A stretch of 59,954 nt of DNA, from NCBI GenBank assembly GCA_947166105.1, contig CAMVCZ010000017.1, forward strand, positions 1-59,954, written 5' to 3'. The notes under the pieces are model-generated. The model did not search any database. It was not told the origin of the DNA and saw only the letters and a list, made by a program, of their open reading frames with translations. How positions within the stretch are numbered: the stretch's first letter is position 1; every line of letters begins with the position of its first letter. Below are positions 1 through 8,249 of this stretch, in pieces. The position numbers and the translations under genes were made by a program. The stretch comes from an uncultured Bacteroidales bacterium. GTDB taxonomy: Bacteria > Bacteroidota > Bacteroidia > Bacteroidales > F082.

Positions 1-69
1 TCCTGTTTTCCGCGATTTTCAGTTGGGATTTTATAAGTGCTTAAATTCCAGTAGAATCTCTTTCAAAAA

Positions 70-101
70 TTTGCGTTTTTGGGTGTCCCGTGCTATCTTT
101 G
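70..101 (+). promoter_or_regulatory. Transposase promoter inside the IS
   Basis: TTTG at 70-73, 20 nt, then TATCTTTG at 94-101 matches the Bacteroidetes -33/-7 promoter. Only four bases separate the -7 box from the ATG at 106, so the transcript would be leaderless or nearly so. Confidence 0.7.
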
Positions 102-105
102 CGGC

Positions 106-1665
106 ATGTTTGTACGTCGGAAGGTCAACAAGTCGGGCAGCACCAGCGTTCAAGTGGTGGACAAGAGCGGTGGCGGATACCGTGTCGTGTGCAGCCTTGG
201 GGCAGCGAGCGAGGAATGGGAGATTCAGCGTCTTGAGGCCCGGGGCAGGCAATATGTCAAGGAACACAGCCACCCCGAGCTTCCCCTTTTCGGCCAAGGC
301 ATTGACGACAGGCTTGAGGAACTGGTCTCTGGCTTGGGCAACAGCCAAGTGCAGGTAATCGGCCCCGAAGTGATCTACGGGAAGCTTTACGACGAGATAG
401 GATACGGTGCCGTCGGCAGCAGGATGTTCAGGCATCTGGTCGTCTGCCGTCTGTTCAATCCGGGGAGCAAGCTCAAGACCATCGACTACCTTGCCCGTTA
501 CCTGGGGGAGAGCTACAGCCCTGACCAGATCTACCGTTTTCTGGACAACCTCTGCCATCGCAAGGGAAAGGCTTCGGACGAGCCCGACATCAAGAGCCTT
601 GTCGAGCGCATCAGCTTCGAGAAGACGAGGCGGGAGTGCGGAGGGCGCGTCGAGGTGGTGTTCTACGACATGACGACGCTCTACTTCGAGGCCTCGGACG
701 AGGACGACCTTCGCAAGTGCGGGTTCTCGAAGGACGGGAGGCATAGCAACCCGCAGATATTCCTCGGCCTGCTGGTGGCCGCTGGAGGCAACCCCATCGG
801 ATACGACATCTACGAGGGCAACATCTTCGAGGGGCACACGCTGATGGAGTTCATCGGCAGGATGTCCGCCAAGTTCGGCTTCGGCAAGCCCATCGTCGTG
901 GCGGATGCCGGCCTGCTGTCGAAAAGGAACATAGCCGGCCTGAAGGAGGAAGGCTACGAGTTCATTGTCGGGGCCAGACCAAGGAACGACAGCGAGGCGG
1001 TGAAAAAGGCCATCCTCGACCTCGGCCTGAAAAACGGCGATGTACGGGTCATCAGCCGTCCCGACGGGACAAGGATGGTCGTGTCCAAGACGGAAAGCCG
1101 TACCGCCAAGGACAGGAAGACCCGACAGCGCGGCTTGGACCGGCTGGAGAAAAGGCTGGGGAGTGGACGGCTGACCAAGGCAAACATCAACAATAAGGGC
1201 TACAACAAATACCTGAAGATGGAAGGGGACGTGAAAATCTCCATCGACTACGCCAAGTTCGGCGCAGACGAGGCTTGGGACGGCATCAAGGGCTATGTCA
1301 CGAACACCAGCCTCTCGAACGAGGAGGTCATAGCCCGGTATTCCGACCTGTGGCGCATCGAGCGGGCGTTCCGCATGAACAAGACCGACCTGCTGGTCAG
1401 GCCCATCTTCCACAGGCTCAGGAACAGGATAGAGGGGCACATCTGCATCTGCTTCACGGCGTACACGATCATGCTCGAACTCGACAGGCTGCTCAAGGCA
1501 AGCAAGTCAGACATCACACTCGCCAGGGCCCAGCAGATTACAAGGAGCATGTATCAACTGACCTATGTGCTTCCCCAGTCCGGATACACCAAAACCACAC
1601 TCCTGCGAATGGATGAGGAGCAGCAGGAACTGTATGACATAGTCACTTACCGCCACAAATGCTAA
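106..1665 (+). CDS. IS1634-like DDE transposase
   Basis: Catalyses cut-and-paste movement of the surrounding IS. The 519-residue protein (from MFVRRKVN) has the features of IS1634/IS4-type transposases: first Asp in FYDMTTLYFE (about D188), second Asp in VVADAGLLS (about D267) and the late Glu in WRIERAFRMNKTDL (about E419), which is the YREK-like signature. A TTG at 79 could extend the frame, but the ATG at 106 is preferred because the promoter -7 box lies at 94-101. The frame is intact, so the element may still be active. Family assignment is from motif order and overall look; the exact IS name is not known. Confidence 0.88.
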   Translation: MFVRRKVNKSGSTSVQVVDKSGGGYRVVCSLGAASEEWEIQRLEARGRQYVKEHSHPELPLFGQGIDDRLEELVSGLGNSQVQVIGPEVIYGKLYDEIGYGAVGSRMFRHLVVCRLFNPGSKLKTIDYLARYLGESYSPDQIYRFLDNLCHRKGKASDEPDIKSLVERISFEKTRRECGGRVEVVFYDMTTLYFEASDEDDLRKCGFSKDGRHSNPQIFLGLLVAAGGNPIGYDIYEGNIFEGHTLMEFIGRMSAKFGFGKPIVVADAGLLSKRNIAGLKEEGYEFIVGARPRNDSEAVKKAILDLGLKNGDVRVISRPDGTRMVVSKTESRTAKDRKTRQRGLDRLEKRLGSGRLTKANINNKGYNKYLKMEGDVKISIDYAKFGADEAWDGIKGYVTNTSLSNEEVIARYSDLWRIERAFRMNKTDLLVRPIFHRLRNRIEGHICICFTAYTIMLELDRLLKASKSDITLARAQQITRSMYQLTYVLPQSGYTKTTLLRMDEEQQELYDIVTYRHKC

Positions 1666-1695
1666 AAATCGGGTGTCCCATTGCGGAAAACAGGA

Positions 1696-1818
1696 AGAGT
1701 ATTGTGGTGTCTGAATCAAGTTCTCCGACTTATCCTTGTAATATTTGGAAGCGACAACATTGAAAACAGTTTCGTCTTTAAAACATTTGTAATTGTTGAA
1801 TTTGAATTGGACCAGCAT
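1696..1818 (-). pseudogene. 5' fragment of AAA-family ATPase gene cut by the IS
   Basis: The minus-strand frame starts at ATG 1818 with MLVQFKFNNYKCFKDETVF, the usual opening of AAA_15/AAA_21 (OLD-like) ATPases, whose Walker A follows some 30 residues later. After about 41 residues the frame runs into the right end of the IS, so Walker A and the rest lie on the far side of the element, outside the window. Such ATPases often belong to phage-defence or overcoming-lysogenization systems; which kind this was cannot be told from the fragment. It retains its own promoter upstream. Confidence 0.7.
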
Positions 1819-1844
1819 AATGTTGCTTTTTAGGATTTCGACTG

Positions 1845-1852
1845 CAAAGATA
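1845..1852 (-). promoter_or_regulatory. Promoter -7 box of the interrupted ATPase gene
   Basis: Read on the minus strand this is TATCTTTG, 26 nt upstream of the ATG at 1818. Confidence 0.55.
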
Positions 1853-1990
1853 AGCAAAAAGCAGTACAAAAAACGTAATTTTTGCAAAAAACTTGCAAAA
1901 ATTCTGTTTTTGTGTTTGGTAAGTCTCGGAGCAATAAAAGGGTATCATAAATGAAAATCAAATTTTTTCCTATATTTTTTGCCGAAACAC

Positions 1991-2019
1991 TTTGCGAAAC
2001 GAAAAAAAGTGTACCTTTG
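1991..2019 (+). promoter_or_regulatory. rpmB promoter
   Basis: TTTG at 1991-1994 and TACCTTTG at 2012-2019 with 17 nt between them, slightly shorter than the usual spacing; it lies 46 nt upstream of the rpmB start. Confidence 0.65.
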
Positions 2020-2065
2020 CAGCCCGTTACAAAGTGGACAATTAAATAATAAAGGATAAAGAGTC

Positions 2066-2308
2066 ATGTCAAAAGTTTGTCAAATTACAGGAAAAAAGGT
2101 CATGCACGGTAACAATGTTTCTCACTCCAACAAGAAGACGAAGAGGACATTCGAACCGAATTTGAAAATCAAGAAATTCTATGTTCCGGAATGGGATGAG
2201 TGGATCGTGCTGAAGGTTTCGGCTGCCGGTTTGCGCACCATCAACAAGAAGGGCGTTTATGCAGCCATCATGGAGTCTGCCGAAAAAGGTAACCTTGAGC
2301 GTTGGTAA
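2066..2308 (+). CDS. rpmB: 50S ribosomal protein L28
   Basis: Structural protein of the large ribosomal subunit. The 80-residue product begins [11 protein letters not shown] and contains the L28 signature: basic N-terminal stretch [13 protein letters not shown], then [15 protein letters not shown]. Length is normal for Bacteroidetes L28. In many Bacteroidetes rpmB is followed by rpmG and a tiny DUF4295 gene; here those are absent and a TonB receptor follows after about 120 nt, so the usual cluster has been rearranged. The start is supported by the promoter 46 nt upstream. Confidence 0.96.
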   Translation: MSKVCQITGKKVMHGNNVSHSNKKTKRTFEPNLKIKKFYVPEWDEWIVLKVSAAGLRTINKKGVYAAIMESAEKGNLERW

Positions 2309-2425
2309 TCACCAATGTGAACGATATCGGAGCTGCTGTGCCTTGCGCAGCGGCTCTTTTTCGTTTGCGCGAAAACCAATTTGCCTATTTGGATAATATT
2401 TCCACCCATTTTCAGTTATCCTTTC

Positions 2426-4945
2426 ATGCGTGCCAAACTAATCATACTGCTGATGTGGCTTTCAATTGTGGCGACGGCCCAACAATTGCCGACGGCCACG
2501 GTCTACGGCAAGGTGACCGACGAACAAGGGCATCCCATTGAGATGGCCAATGTGGTCGTGCCCGAACTGCTTGTGGGCTATACCACCAATTCGAGAGGCT
2601 ATTACGAGTTGTCGCTGCTATCGGATTCCACTTGGACCATCCATTTTTCCTATATCGGCTATGAGCCGAAGCAGGCAACGGTGCGTTTGAAGAGGGGCGA
2701 GAAAAGGAAATTGGACATGGTGCTACATTCCACCGCCACGGTGCTTCCCGATGCCGTCATCAGCGACCGAGCTGTGGAGGCCTCCAGCCTGACACGCCTC
2801 AATGCGAAACAGGCTACTTTGCTGCCTACGATGGGTGGAGGGGTGGAAACGCTTATCAAGACATTACCGGGTGTGGTGTCGAACAACGAAATGAGTTCAC
2901 AATATCGAGTGCGGGGCGGCAACTTTGATGAGAATTTGATTTATGTGAATGGCATCGAAATCTACCGTCCTTTCCTTGTAGGTTCGGGGCAACAGGAAGG
3001 ATTGAGTTTTGTCAACTCTCAGTTGGTCAACAATATAGAGTTTTCTGCGGGCGGCTTTGCGGCTGAATATGGCGACAAGATGTCGTCGGTGCTCGACGTG
3101 ACCTACAAAACCCCGCACGAACCTGCCGGTTCGTTGACTTTGAGCCTTTTGGGTGCCGAAGCCCATGTGGAAGGCGCGACGAAAAACGAGAAATTCAGCT
3201 ATTTGGTGGGAGCACGTTACAAAAACACGGCTCTGGCTCTCGGCATGATGGACACGAAAGGCGACTATCGCCCCAACTTTACCGATGCGCAGGGTTTGTT
3301 TAATTTCAAGTTCAACGAGAAATGGGACTTGTCGTTTTTGGGCTACTATTCCAAAAACCGCTACATGCTGATTCCGCAGAACGCCAAAATCAACTTCGGC
3401 GACATCAACACACCGCTACAGGCAAATGTGTATTTCGATGGTCAGGAAATTGACGACTACACTACTGGCCTTGGTGCCTTGACATTGACCTACAAGCCCC
3501 ATAAGGATTTGAGCATGAAGTGGATAGCCTCTGCTTATTCGGCTTACGAAACTGAGACTTACGATCTTCAGGAACAGTATTTTTTCGGCATTCGTAATAC
3601 TTCTTTTGGCACAGAGGAATTTGGGGAAGTGATTGAAAACCATGAGATTGGGACGATGACCAAGCACGCCCGCAATGGTTTTTACGCGCAAGTCTACAAC
3701 TTTGACCATAAGGGACTTTACGCTTTTGGCAACAGTCTGATGAAATGGGGACTTCGTTTCCAACATCAGGACATTAATGATGTGGTGGACGAATGGCAGA
3801 TGATGGACTCGGCGGGTTATGCGTTGCCGCATGTCCCTGACGTGATTGGCGGCTATCCCATCGAATTGCCCGGAATCGGGATGGATTTTGTACACAAGTC
3901 GCACAATTTGCTTTCTGTCAATAGCCTTGACGGTTTTGTGCAAAACTCTTGGACGTTTCCCTATCGCGACAAGGGCGAGTTTGTCGTTACGGGCGGTGTG
4001 AGGGCCAATTATTGGGGCTATAATAAAAAGGTGTATGTCAGTCCGAGGGCAGGCGTGGCCTACAAGCCTAATGAAAACAAGCGTGAGTTGGTGTACCGAC
4101 TTTCGGGCGGTGTGTACAATCAAGTGCCTTTCTATCGCGAAATCCGCAACCGCGACGGTAGCTTGTTCAAGGATGCCGAGGTGCAGCGTTCTTATCAGAT
4201 TGTGGCGGGCAACGATTTCAAGTTCCGCGCATGGAACAGGCCTTTCATCCTGACTTCTGAGCTGTATTTCAAGTGGTTCACTCATGTCATTCCTTACGAC
4301 ATCGACAATGTGCGTATCCGCTATTATGCCGACCAGTCGGCGCGAGCATACGCCACAGGGCTTGATTTCAAGGTGAACGGCGAGTTCGTGAAGGGCATCG
4401 ACAGTTGGGCGAGTCTTTCCATCATGCAGACCAAGGAGGACATTCGGGGGGACTATTGTTTGGTGGATGCCGAAGGCAAAGTGTTGCCATTTTATAACCA
4501 CACAGATGCGCAAGTGGCTGATACCGTTGCGCTTGGCTGGCATTACCGCCCATCCAACCAATTGGTAAACTTCTCTTTGTTTTTCCAAGATTACATCCCC
4601 AATTTCCCGACTTGGCGCGTCAACATGACGTTGACCTTTGGCATGGGCTTGCCCAAAAACGACAACAATTCGGACTTTTATTCCCCATCGAGCCGTTATC
4701 CTTCCTATCGCCGTGTTGACATCGGCTTCAGCAAGCAACTCATCAGCGAGGCGAGTAGTTTCAGCAAGGGCAATCCGTTGCGTTATGTGAAAAACATGTT
4801 CGTCAGTGTCGATGTGTTCAACCTATTGGACATTCCCAATGTGATTTCTTACACATGGGTGAAGTATATCGACAATTATTACTACGGCGTTCCCAACTAC
4901 CTGACACCGAGGTATGTGAATGTCAAGTTGGTGATGGAGTTTTGA
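2426..4945 (+). CDS. TonB-dependent receptor with CarboxypepD-like N-terminal domain
   Basis: Outer-membrane barrel that imports a ligand using TonB energy. From ATG 2426 the protein is 839 residues: signal peptide MRAKLIILLMWLSIVATAQ, a carboxypeptidase-regulatory-like beta-sandwich (about 20-105, VYGKVTDEQGHPIEMANVVV), a plug domain with the TonB-receptor look (MGGGVETLIKTLPGVVS, YRVRGGNFDENLIYVNGIEI, about 125-195), then a long barrel ending in Phe (KLVMEF), as expected for a BAM substrate. An upstream in-frame ATG at 2381 would bury the signal peptide, so 2426 is chosen. No SusD partner follows, so a polysaccharide role is not indicated; the substrate is unknown. Confidence 0.9.
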   Translation: MRAKLIILLMWLSIVATAQQLPTATVYGKVTDEQGHPIEMANVVVPELLVGYTTNSRGYYELSLLSDSTWTIHFSYIGYEPKQATVRLKRGEKRKLDMVLHSTATVLPDAVISDRAVEASSLTRLNAKQATLLPTMGGGVETLIKTLPGVVSNNEMSSQYRVRGGNFDENLIYVNGIEIYRPFLVGSGQQEGLSFVNSQLVNNIEFSAGGFAAEYGDKMSSVLDVTYKTPHEPAGSLTLSLLGAEAHVEGATKNEKFSYLVGARYKNTALALGMMDTKGDYRPNFTDAQGLFNFKFNEKWDLSFLGYYSKNRYMLIPQNAKINFGDINTPLQANVYFDGQEIDDYTTGLGALTLTYKPHKDLSMKWIASAYSAYETETYDLQEQYFFGIRNTSFGTEEFGEVIENHEIGTMTKHARNGFYAQVYNFDHKGLYAFGNSLMKWGLRFQHQDINDVVDEWQMMDSAGYALPHVPDVIGGYPIELPGIGMDFVHKSHNLLSVNSLDGFVQNSWTFPYRDKGEFVVTGGVRANYWGYNKKVYVSPRAGVAYKPNENKRELVYRLSGGVYNQVPFYREIRNRDGSLFKDAEVQRSYQIVAGNDFKFRAWNRPFILTSELYFKWFTHVIPYDIDNVRIRYYADQSARAYATGLDFKVNGEFVKGIDSWASLSIMQTKEDIRGDYCLVDAEGKVLPFYNHTDAQVADTVALGWHYRPSNQLVNFSLFFQDYIPNFPTWRVNMTLTFGMGLPKNDNNSDFYSPSSRYPSYRRVDIGFSKQLISEASSFSKGNPLRYVKNMFVSVDVFNLLDIPNVISYTWVKYIDNYYYGVPNYLTPRYVNVKLVMEF

Positions 4946-4960
4946 TTTTATTGCACACAA

Positions 4961-5004
4961 AATCCGCAGAATCTTGAGAATAATGTCCCAGGGTTCTGCG
5001 GATT
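4961..5004. terminator. Hairpin between convergent genes
   Basis: AATCCGCAGAA (4961-4971) pairs perfectly with TTCTGCGGATT (4994-5004) across a 22-nt loop, between the convergent TonB-receptor and aminopeptidase genes. A strong T-run is missing on either side, so it is a likely but weak bidirectional terminator or a repeat relic. Confidence 0.45.
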
Positions 5005-5022
5005 CTGCATGAGAAAAAACAA

Positions 5023-6444
5023 TCAATACATTCCCGTCATCTTAATCCATTCTCTACCTTGCGCGCAAATTTCCTCGACCTCTGCAACGGTCTTGGGAAT
5101 CGGTCTGCCGAGGATGCGATTGCCGTCGGCGGTGATGAGCAGGTCGTCCTCGATGCGGATGCCGCCAAAGTCCTTGTAGGTCTCCAACTTGTCGTAGTTG
5201 ATGAACTCCTTGAACTTGCCTTCGGCCTTCCATAAATCGATGAGGGTCGGGATGAAGTAGATACCCGGCTCGTCGGTGACCACAAAACCCGGTTTCAAGG
5301 TCTTGCCGCAGCGCAATCCGCTGAAGCCCAACTTGGTGGAGCGTGGCGTGATGTCGTCGTAGCCGACGTAAGTCTCGCCGAGGCCTTCCATGTCATGTAC
5401 GTCCATACCGAGCATGTGGCCGAGGCCGTGAGGCATGAAGAGCCAGTGCGCACCGTTCATCAGGGCTTCTTCGGTGTCGCCTTTCATCAGGCCGACGCCT
5501 TTCAAGCCTTCAATCAGGGTGCGGCAGGCCAAGGTGTGCATCACCATATAAGGCATGTAGGGGCGCGTTTGTTCGGCCACGGCTTGGTTGGCGGCAAGTA
5601 CGATTTCATAGATTTCGCGCTGGCGAGTGTTGAACTTGCCACCCACGGGCGTGGTGCGAGTGAAGTCGGAGGCGTAGTAGTTCTCCGTTTCGGCACCGGC
5701 ATCGCAAACCATCATGCGGCCTTCCTTCAGCACGTTGTGGTGGCCGTGGTTGTGCAAGGTCTGGCCGTCGACACTCAAAATGACGGGGAACGACACAGGA
5801 CCGCCGCCCGACAGCGAAAGGCCTTCCACCACGCCGGCAATCTCTTGTTCGACCATGCCGGGCTTGCACATCTTCATGGCGGTGGTGTGCATGTAATAAG
5901 CGGTGTTGGCGGCACGTTCCATCTCCGCGATTTCGAGTTCGCTCTTCACCTCGCGCATGGCGATGACGGCCTTGATGAGTTCGAGGCTGACATATTCCTG
6001 CACCTTATTAATATGGCACCCCAACCACTCGGAGCATTGGATTTTCGTGTCGGCGCGATAGGTCGGCAGGATATGGATCTGGCGGCCTTTGGCGATGGCT
6101 TGTTGGATGTATTCGCCGAACTTGTTGAAGTCGCGGCAGTCGGTGATGCCGATGCAGTCGCCTTGTTCCTTCAGCGAGGGCAGCGGACCGCACCAAATCA
6201 CGTCGTCGATGGTGACATCCACGCCGAAGAGGATTTCCTCGCCCGTCTCAAAGTCGATGACACCGACCAAGTCGGGGTGGTTGAGGCCGAAATAATAGGA
6301 GAAGTTGCTGTCCTGACGATAGATATAGGTGTTGTCAGGGTAGTTGAAGGGTGCTTCGTTGTTGGCAGGGAAGAACGCGATGCCCTTCTGAATCATCTTT
6401 TTCAATGTGGCGCGACGGCCACTGTAAACGTCTTTTGCGAACAT
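5023..6444 (-). CDS. Xaa-Pro aminopeptidase (M24), long form
   Basis: Removes the N-terminal residue from peptides whose second residue is proline; a dinuclear metal enzyme of the M24 (pita-bread) fold. The 473-residue protein has an N-terminal creatinase-like domain (1-170) and a catalytic domain with all five metal ligands: D248 (VCDAGAE), D260 (ASDFTRT), H343 (GLGHMLGMDVHD), E392 (TDEPGIYF) and E432 (GIRIEDD). No signal peptide, so cytoplasmic. It follows the HigA-like gene by 33 nt on the same strand and may be cotranscribed with it and with the paralogous peptidase upstream. Confidence 0.9.
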   Translation of the reverse strand: MFAKDVYSGRRATLKKMIQKGIAFFPANNEAPFNYPDNTYIYRQDSNFSYYFGLNHPDLVGVIDFETGEEILFGVDVTIDDVIWCGPLPSLKEQGDCIGITDCRDFNKFGEYIQQAIAKGRQIHILPTYRADTKIQCSEWLGCHINKVQEYVSLELIKAVIAMREVKSELEIAEMERAANTAYYMHTTAMKMCKPGMVEQEIAGVVEGLSLSGGGPVSFPVILSVDGQTLHNHGHHNVLKEGRMMVCDAGAETENYYASDFTRTTPVGGKFNTRQREIYEIVLAANQAVAEQTRPYMPYMVMHTLACRTLIEGLKGVGLMKGDTEEALMNGAHWLFMPHGLGHMLGMDVHDMEGLGETYVGYDDITPRSTKLGFSGLRCGKTLKPGFVVTDEPGIYFIPTLIDLWKAEGKFKEFINYDKLETYKDFGGIRIEDDLLITADGNRILGRPIPKTVAEVEEICAQGREWIKMTGMY

Positions 6445-6477
6445 ATTTTGTTGTTTATTTGTTGATTGTTGAATTGA

Positions 6478-6783
6478 TTAAAATACTGCTGCACAAGCCC
6501 TTCTGATATGGTCAAGACGGCTCAGGAAAGTGGTTTGGTTCATGGCCACAGCCATGTTGTAGCGGGCTTGCATGTTGATTAAGAGTTGTGGACTGACACC
6601 CAAAGCGGCCTCCACGATAAGTGCGAAGTCACTCGTTACAGGTCGTTTGCCGTTCAATATCTCGTTGAGCATGGTGTAGGAAACACCCGTTAGTTCAGAG
6701 AATTTTTTCTGCGAGATGCCTCTATATTCAAGTTCTTCCTTGATTACATCTCCGGGATGGGTTGGTATTCGATTGGTATTCAT
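6478..6783 (-). CDS. HigA-like XRE-family regulator, no toxin partner
   Basis: Helix-turn-helix DNA-binding protein of the HigA/VapI type. The 101-residue product opens MNTNRIPTHPGDVIKEELE, the family's hallmark start, followed by the HTH ISQKKFSELTGVSYTMLNEILNGKRPVTSDFALIVEAALG. Start at ATG 6783 is preferred over 6792 because the -7 box (6797-6790) overlaps the latter; translation would then be leaderless. HigA antitoxins normally follow a HigB RelE-like toxin. Here the upstream gene is an M24 peptidase and no RelE-like frame is present, so this is an orphan antitoxin or a recruited regulator. Confidence 0.82.
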   Translation of the reverse strand: MNTNRIPTHPGDVIKEELEYRGISQKKFSELTGVSYTMLNEILNGKRPVTSDFALIVEAALGVSPQLLINMQARYNMAVAMNQTTFLSRLDHIRRACAAVF

Positions 6784-6789
6784 TGTTTG

Positions 6790-6797
6790 CAAAACTA
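6790..6797 (-). promoter_or_regulatory. Promoter -7 box of the HigA-like gene
   Basis: Reads TAGTTTTG on the minus strand and overlaps the upstream in-frame ATG, which argues for the downstream ATG at 6783 and a leaderless mRNA. Confidence 0.5.
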
Positions 6798-6831
6798 CAA
6801 ATAGTTTTCAAATCTTCACTAAAAAAGTGAA

Positions 6832-8124
6832 TCATTTTTTCATCGCCGCCTCAATCTCCTCGATTTCCGTCGGCAATTCTTCAAACAAATTGATTGGTTC
6901 GCCGTCGGTAATCAAAAGGTCGTTCTCGATGCGAATGCCGATGCCTTCCTCGCGGATGTAAAGTCCTGGTTCGCAGGTGAGTATCATCCCTGGCGCAAAA
7001 GGCTTGAACTTGTCGATGCTGTCGTGTACGTCAAGGCCGATGTGGTGCGACATGCCGTGCATCAAATATTTCTTGTAGAGCGGCTTGTCGGGGTTTTGTT
7101 TTTTCACGTCCTCGGCGGTGAAAAGTCCGAGCTTAATCATCTCTTGTTCCATCAACTTGTAAGTCGTCTCGTTGATTTCGTTGATGGTGCCGCCGGGGCG
7201 GTAGAGTTTCGTGATTTCCTTCATCACAAGAAGCACGGCGTTGTAGCAATCTCTTTGTCTTTCAGTGAATTTGCCGTTGATGGGAATGGTGCGGCTGAGG
7301 TCAGAAGAGTAGTTTTTCAACTCGCAGCCGATGTCGAAAAGGATGAGGTCGCCGTCGTTGAGTTGGCTTTGGTTCTTGCAATAATGCAGGCAACAGGCGT
7401 TTTTGCCGCCCGCGATGATGGGTGCGTAGGCGTGGCCCGAAGCGTTGTTTTTCTTGAAAATGTACTCGATTTCGGCTTGCACCTCGTATTCGTTCATGCC
7501 AGGTTTCACCGTTTCCAAGCAACGGCGGAATGCCTTTGCTGTAATGTCGCAAGCCTGCCGAGTGATGGCGATTTCGTCTTCCGATTTAATCATACGCAAG
7601 GCGTTGAGAATCGGGGCGGTGCGGCCATAGTTGTGCATTGGGTAACGCTCCTTCACCTGCTTGACGAAACGTTTTTGGATGGTTTCCACGGCGCACTCGT
7701 ATTTCGGGTACTCGTAGCTGTTCAGGAAAATCGTGTCGGCATAGCCAGAAAGGGCGATGTCGTTCATAAAACTCCAGAAAGCGTCGCTGCCCTTCACGGT
7801 CTTAACGCCCGAAAGCTCGGTGGCTTTAGCGTTGTCGAGCATTTCGCCTTGCCAAGTGGCTTTCACCTCGTCGTAAGGCTCAATGAAAAGGATTTCGCGC
7901 AGGTCTTCAATGGGATAGTCGGGCGCGATGAGGAGGTAGGTGTTCTCCTCGTTGATGCCCGTAAGGTAAAAGAAATCAGACTGTTGGCGGAAGGGATAGA
8001 ACTCGTCGCCGTTGCGCGGCATGGGTTCGTTGGCGGTGAAGACGGCCACCGACTTGGGCGGCAGTTGTGCCGCAAAATTGGCCCTGTTTCGGATGAAAAG
8101 GCGGTTGGGAATTGGTGTATTCAT
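6832..8124 (-). CDS. pepP: Xaa-Pro aminopeptidase (M24/AMP-type), short form
   Basis: Second M24 metallopeptidase of the window, closer to the classical PepP. From ATG 8124 it has 430 residues: an AMP_N domain (1-130, with FRQQSDFFYLTG) and the catalytic domain with D264 (LFDIG), D275 (SSDLSRT), H360 (MSHHIGLDVHD), E385 (TCEPGLY) and E400 (GIRIEND). The frame is open 70 codons further up, but that part overlaps the terminator of the upstream gene and lacks homology features; the ATG at 8124 follows a promoter box at 8152-8145. Presumably degrades proline-containing peptides in the cytoplasm. Confidence 0.92.
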   Translation of the reverse strand: MNTPIPNRLFIRNRANFAAQLPPKSVAVFTANEPMPRNGDEFYPFRQQSDFFYLTGINEENTYLLIAPDYPIEDLREILFIEPYDEVKATWQGEMLDNAKATELSGVKTVKGSDAFWSFMNDIALSGYADTIFLNSYEYPKYECAVETIQKRFVKQVKERYPMHNYGRTAPILNALRMIKSEDEIAITRQACDITAKAFRRCLETVKPGMNEYEVQAEIEYIFKKNNASGHAYAPIIAGGKNACCLHYCKNQSQLNDGDLILFDIGCELKNYSSDLSRTIPINGKFTERQRDCYNAVLLVMKEITKLYRPGGTINEINETTYKLMEQEMIKLGLFTAEDVKKQNPDKPLYKKYLMHGMSHHIGLDVHDSIDKFKPFAPGMILTCEPGLYIREEGIGIRIENDLLITDGEPINLFEELPTEIEEIEAAMKK

Positions 8125-8144
8125 ATCTTGCGATTTTGGAATTT

Positions 8145-8152
8145 CAAAAATA
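8145..8152 (-). promoter_or_regulatory. Promoter -7 box of pepP
   Basis: TATTTTTG on the minus strand, 20 nt upstream of the ATG at 8124. Confidence 0.55.
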
Positions 8153-8189
8153 GACAAAATTCCTTGATGCGGCGAAAAAATGTCAAAAA

Positions 8190-8235
8190 AGAAAAGCGTC
8201 GCACATCGGAAAGATGCACAACGCTCTTTTTTGTT
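8190..8235 (-). terminator. Intrinsic terminator of the 8250-8969 gene
   Basis: On the minus strand GAGCGT-T-GTGCATC pairs with GATGTGC-G-ACGCTTTTC and is followed by a T-run; the stem is long with one mismatch and an A-rich foot, so it may also act in the other direction. Confidence 0.8.
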
Positions 8236-8249
8236 TTTAAATCTATGGA

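Larger units (their letters stand above)
1..1695 (+). mobile_element. IS1634-like insertion sequence, essentially complete
   Basis: The two ends carry a perfect 13-base inverted repeat (TCCTGTTTTCCGC at 1-13, its complement at 1683-1695), and between them lies one transposase gene reading left to right. The right end interrupts a coding sequence on the minus strand, which fixes the junction at about 1695. The left flank lies outside the window, so no target duplication can be checked. The element looks more G+C-rich than its flanks, consistent with recent arrival. Confidence 0.85.

Noticed and set aside
31..1440. Long minus-strand open frame of 469 codons opposite the transposase
   Set aside because: It is the antisense shadow of a G+C-rich gene with strongly biased third positions; no start signals and no protein-like motifs.
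5395..6465. 356-codon plus-strand frame opposite the long aminopeptidase
   Set aside because: His/Val/Gly-rich composition typical of antisense frames; the minus-strand gene has all M24 ligands.
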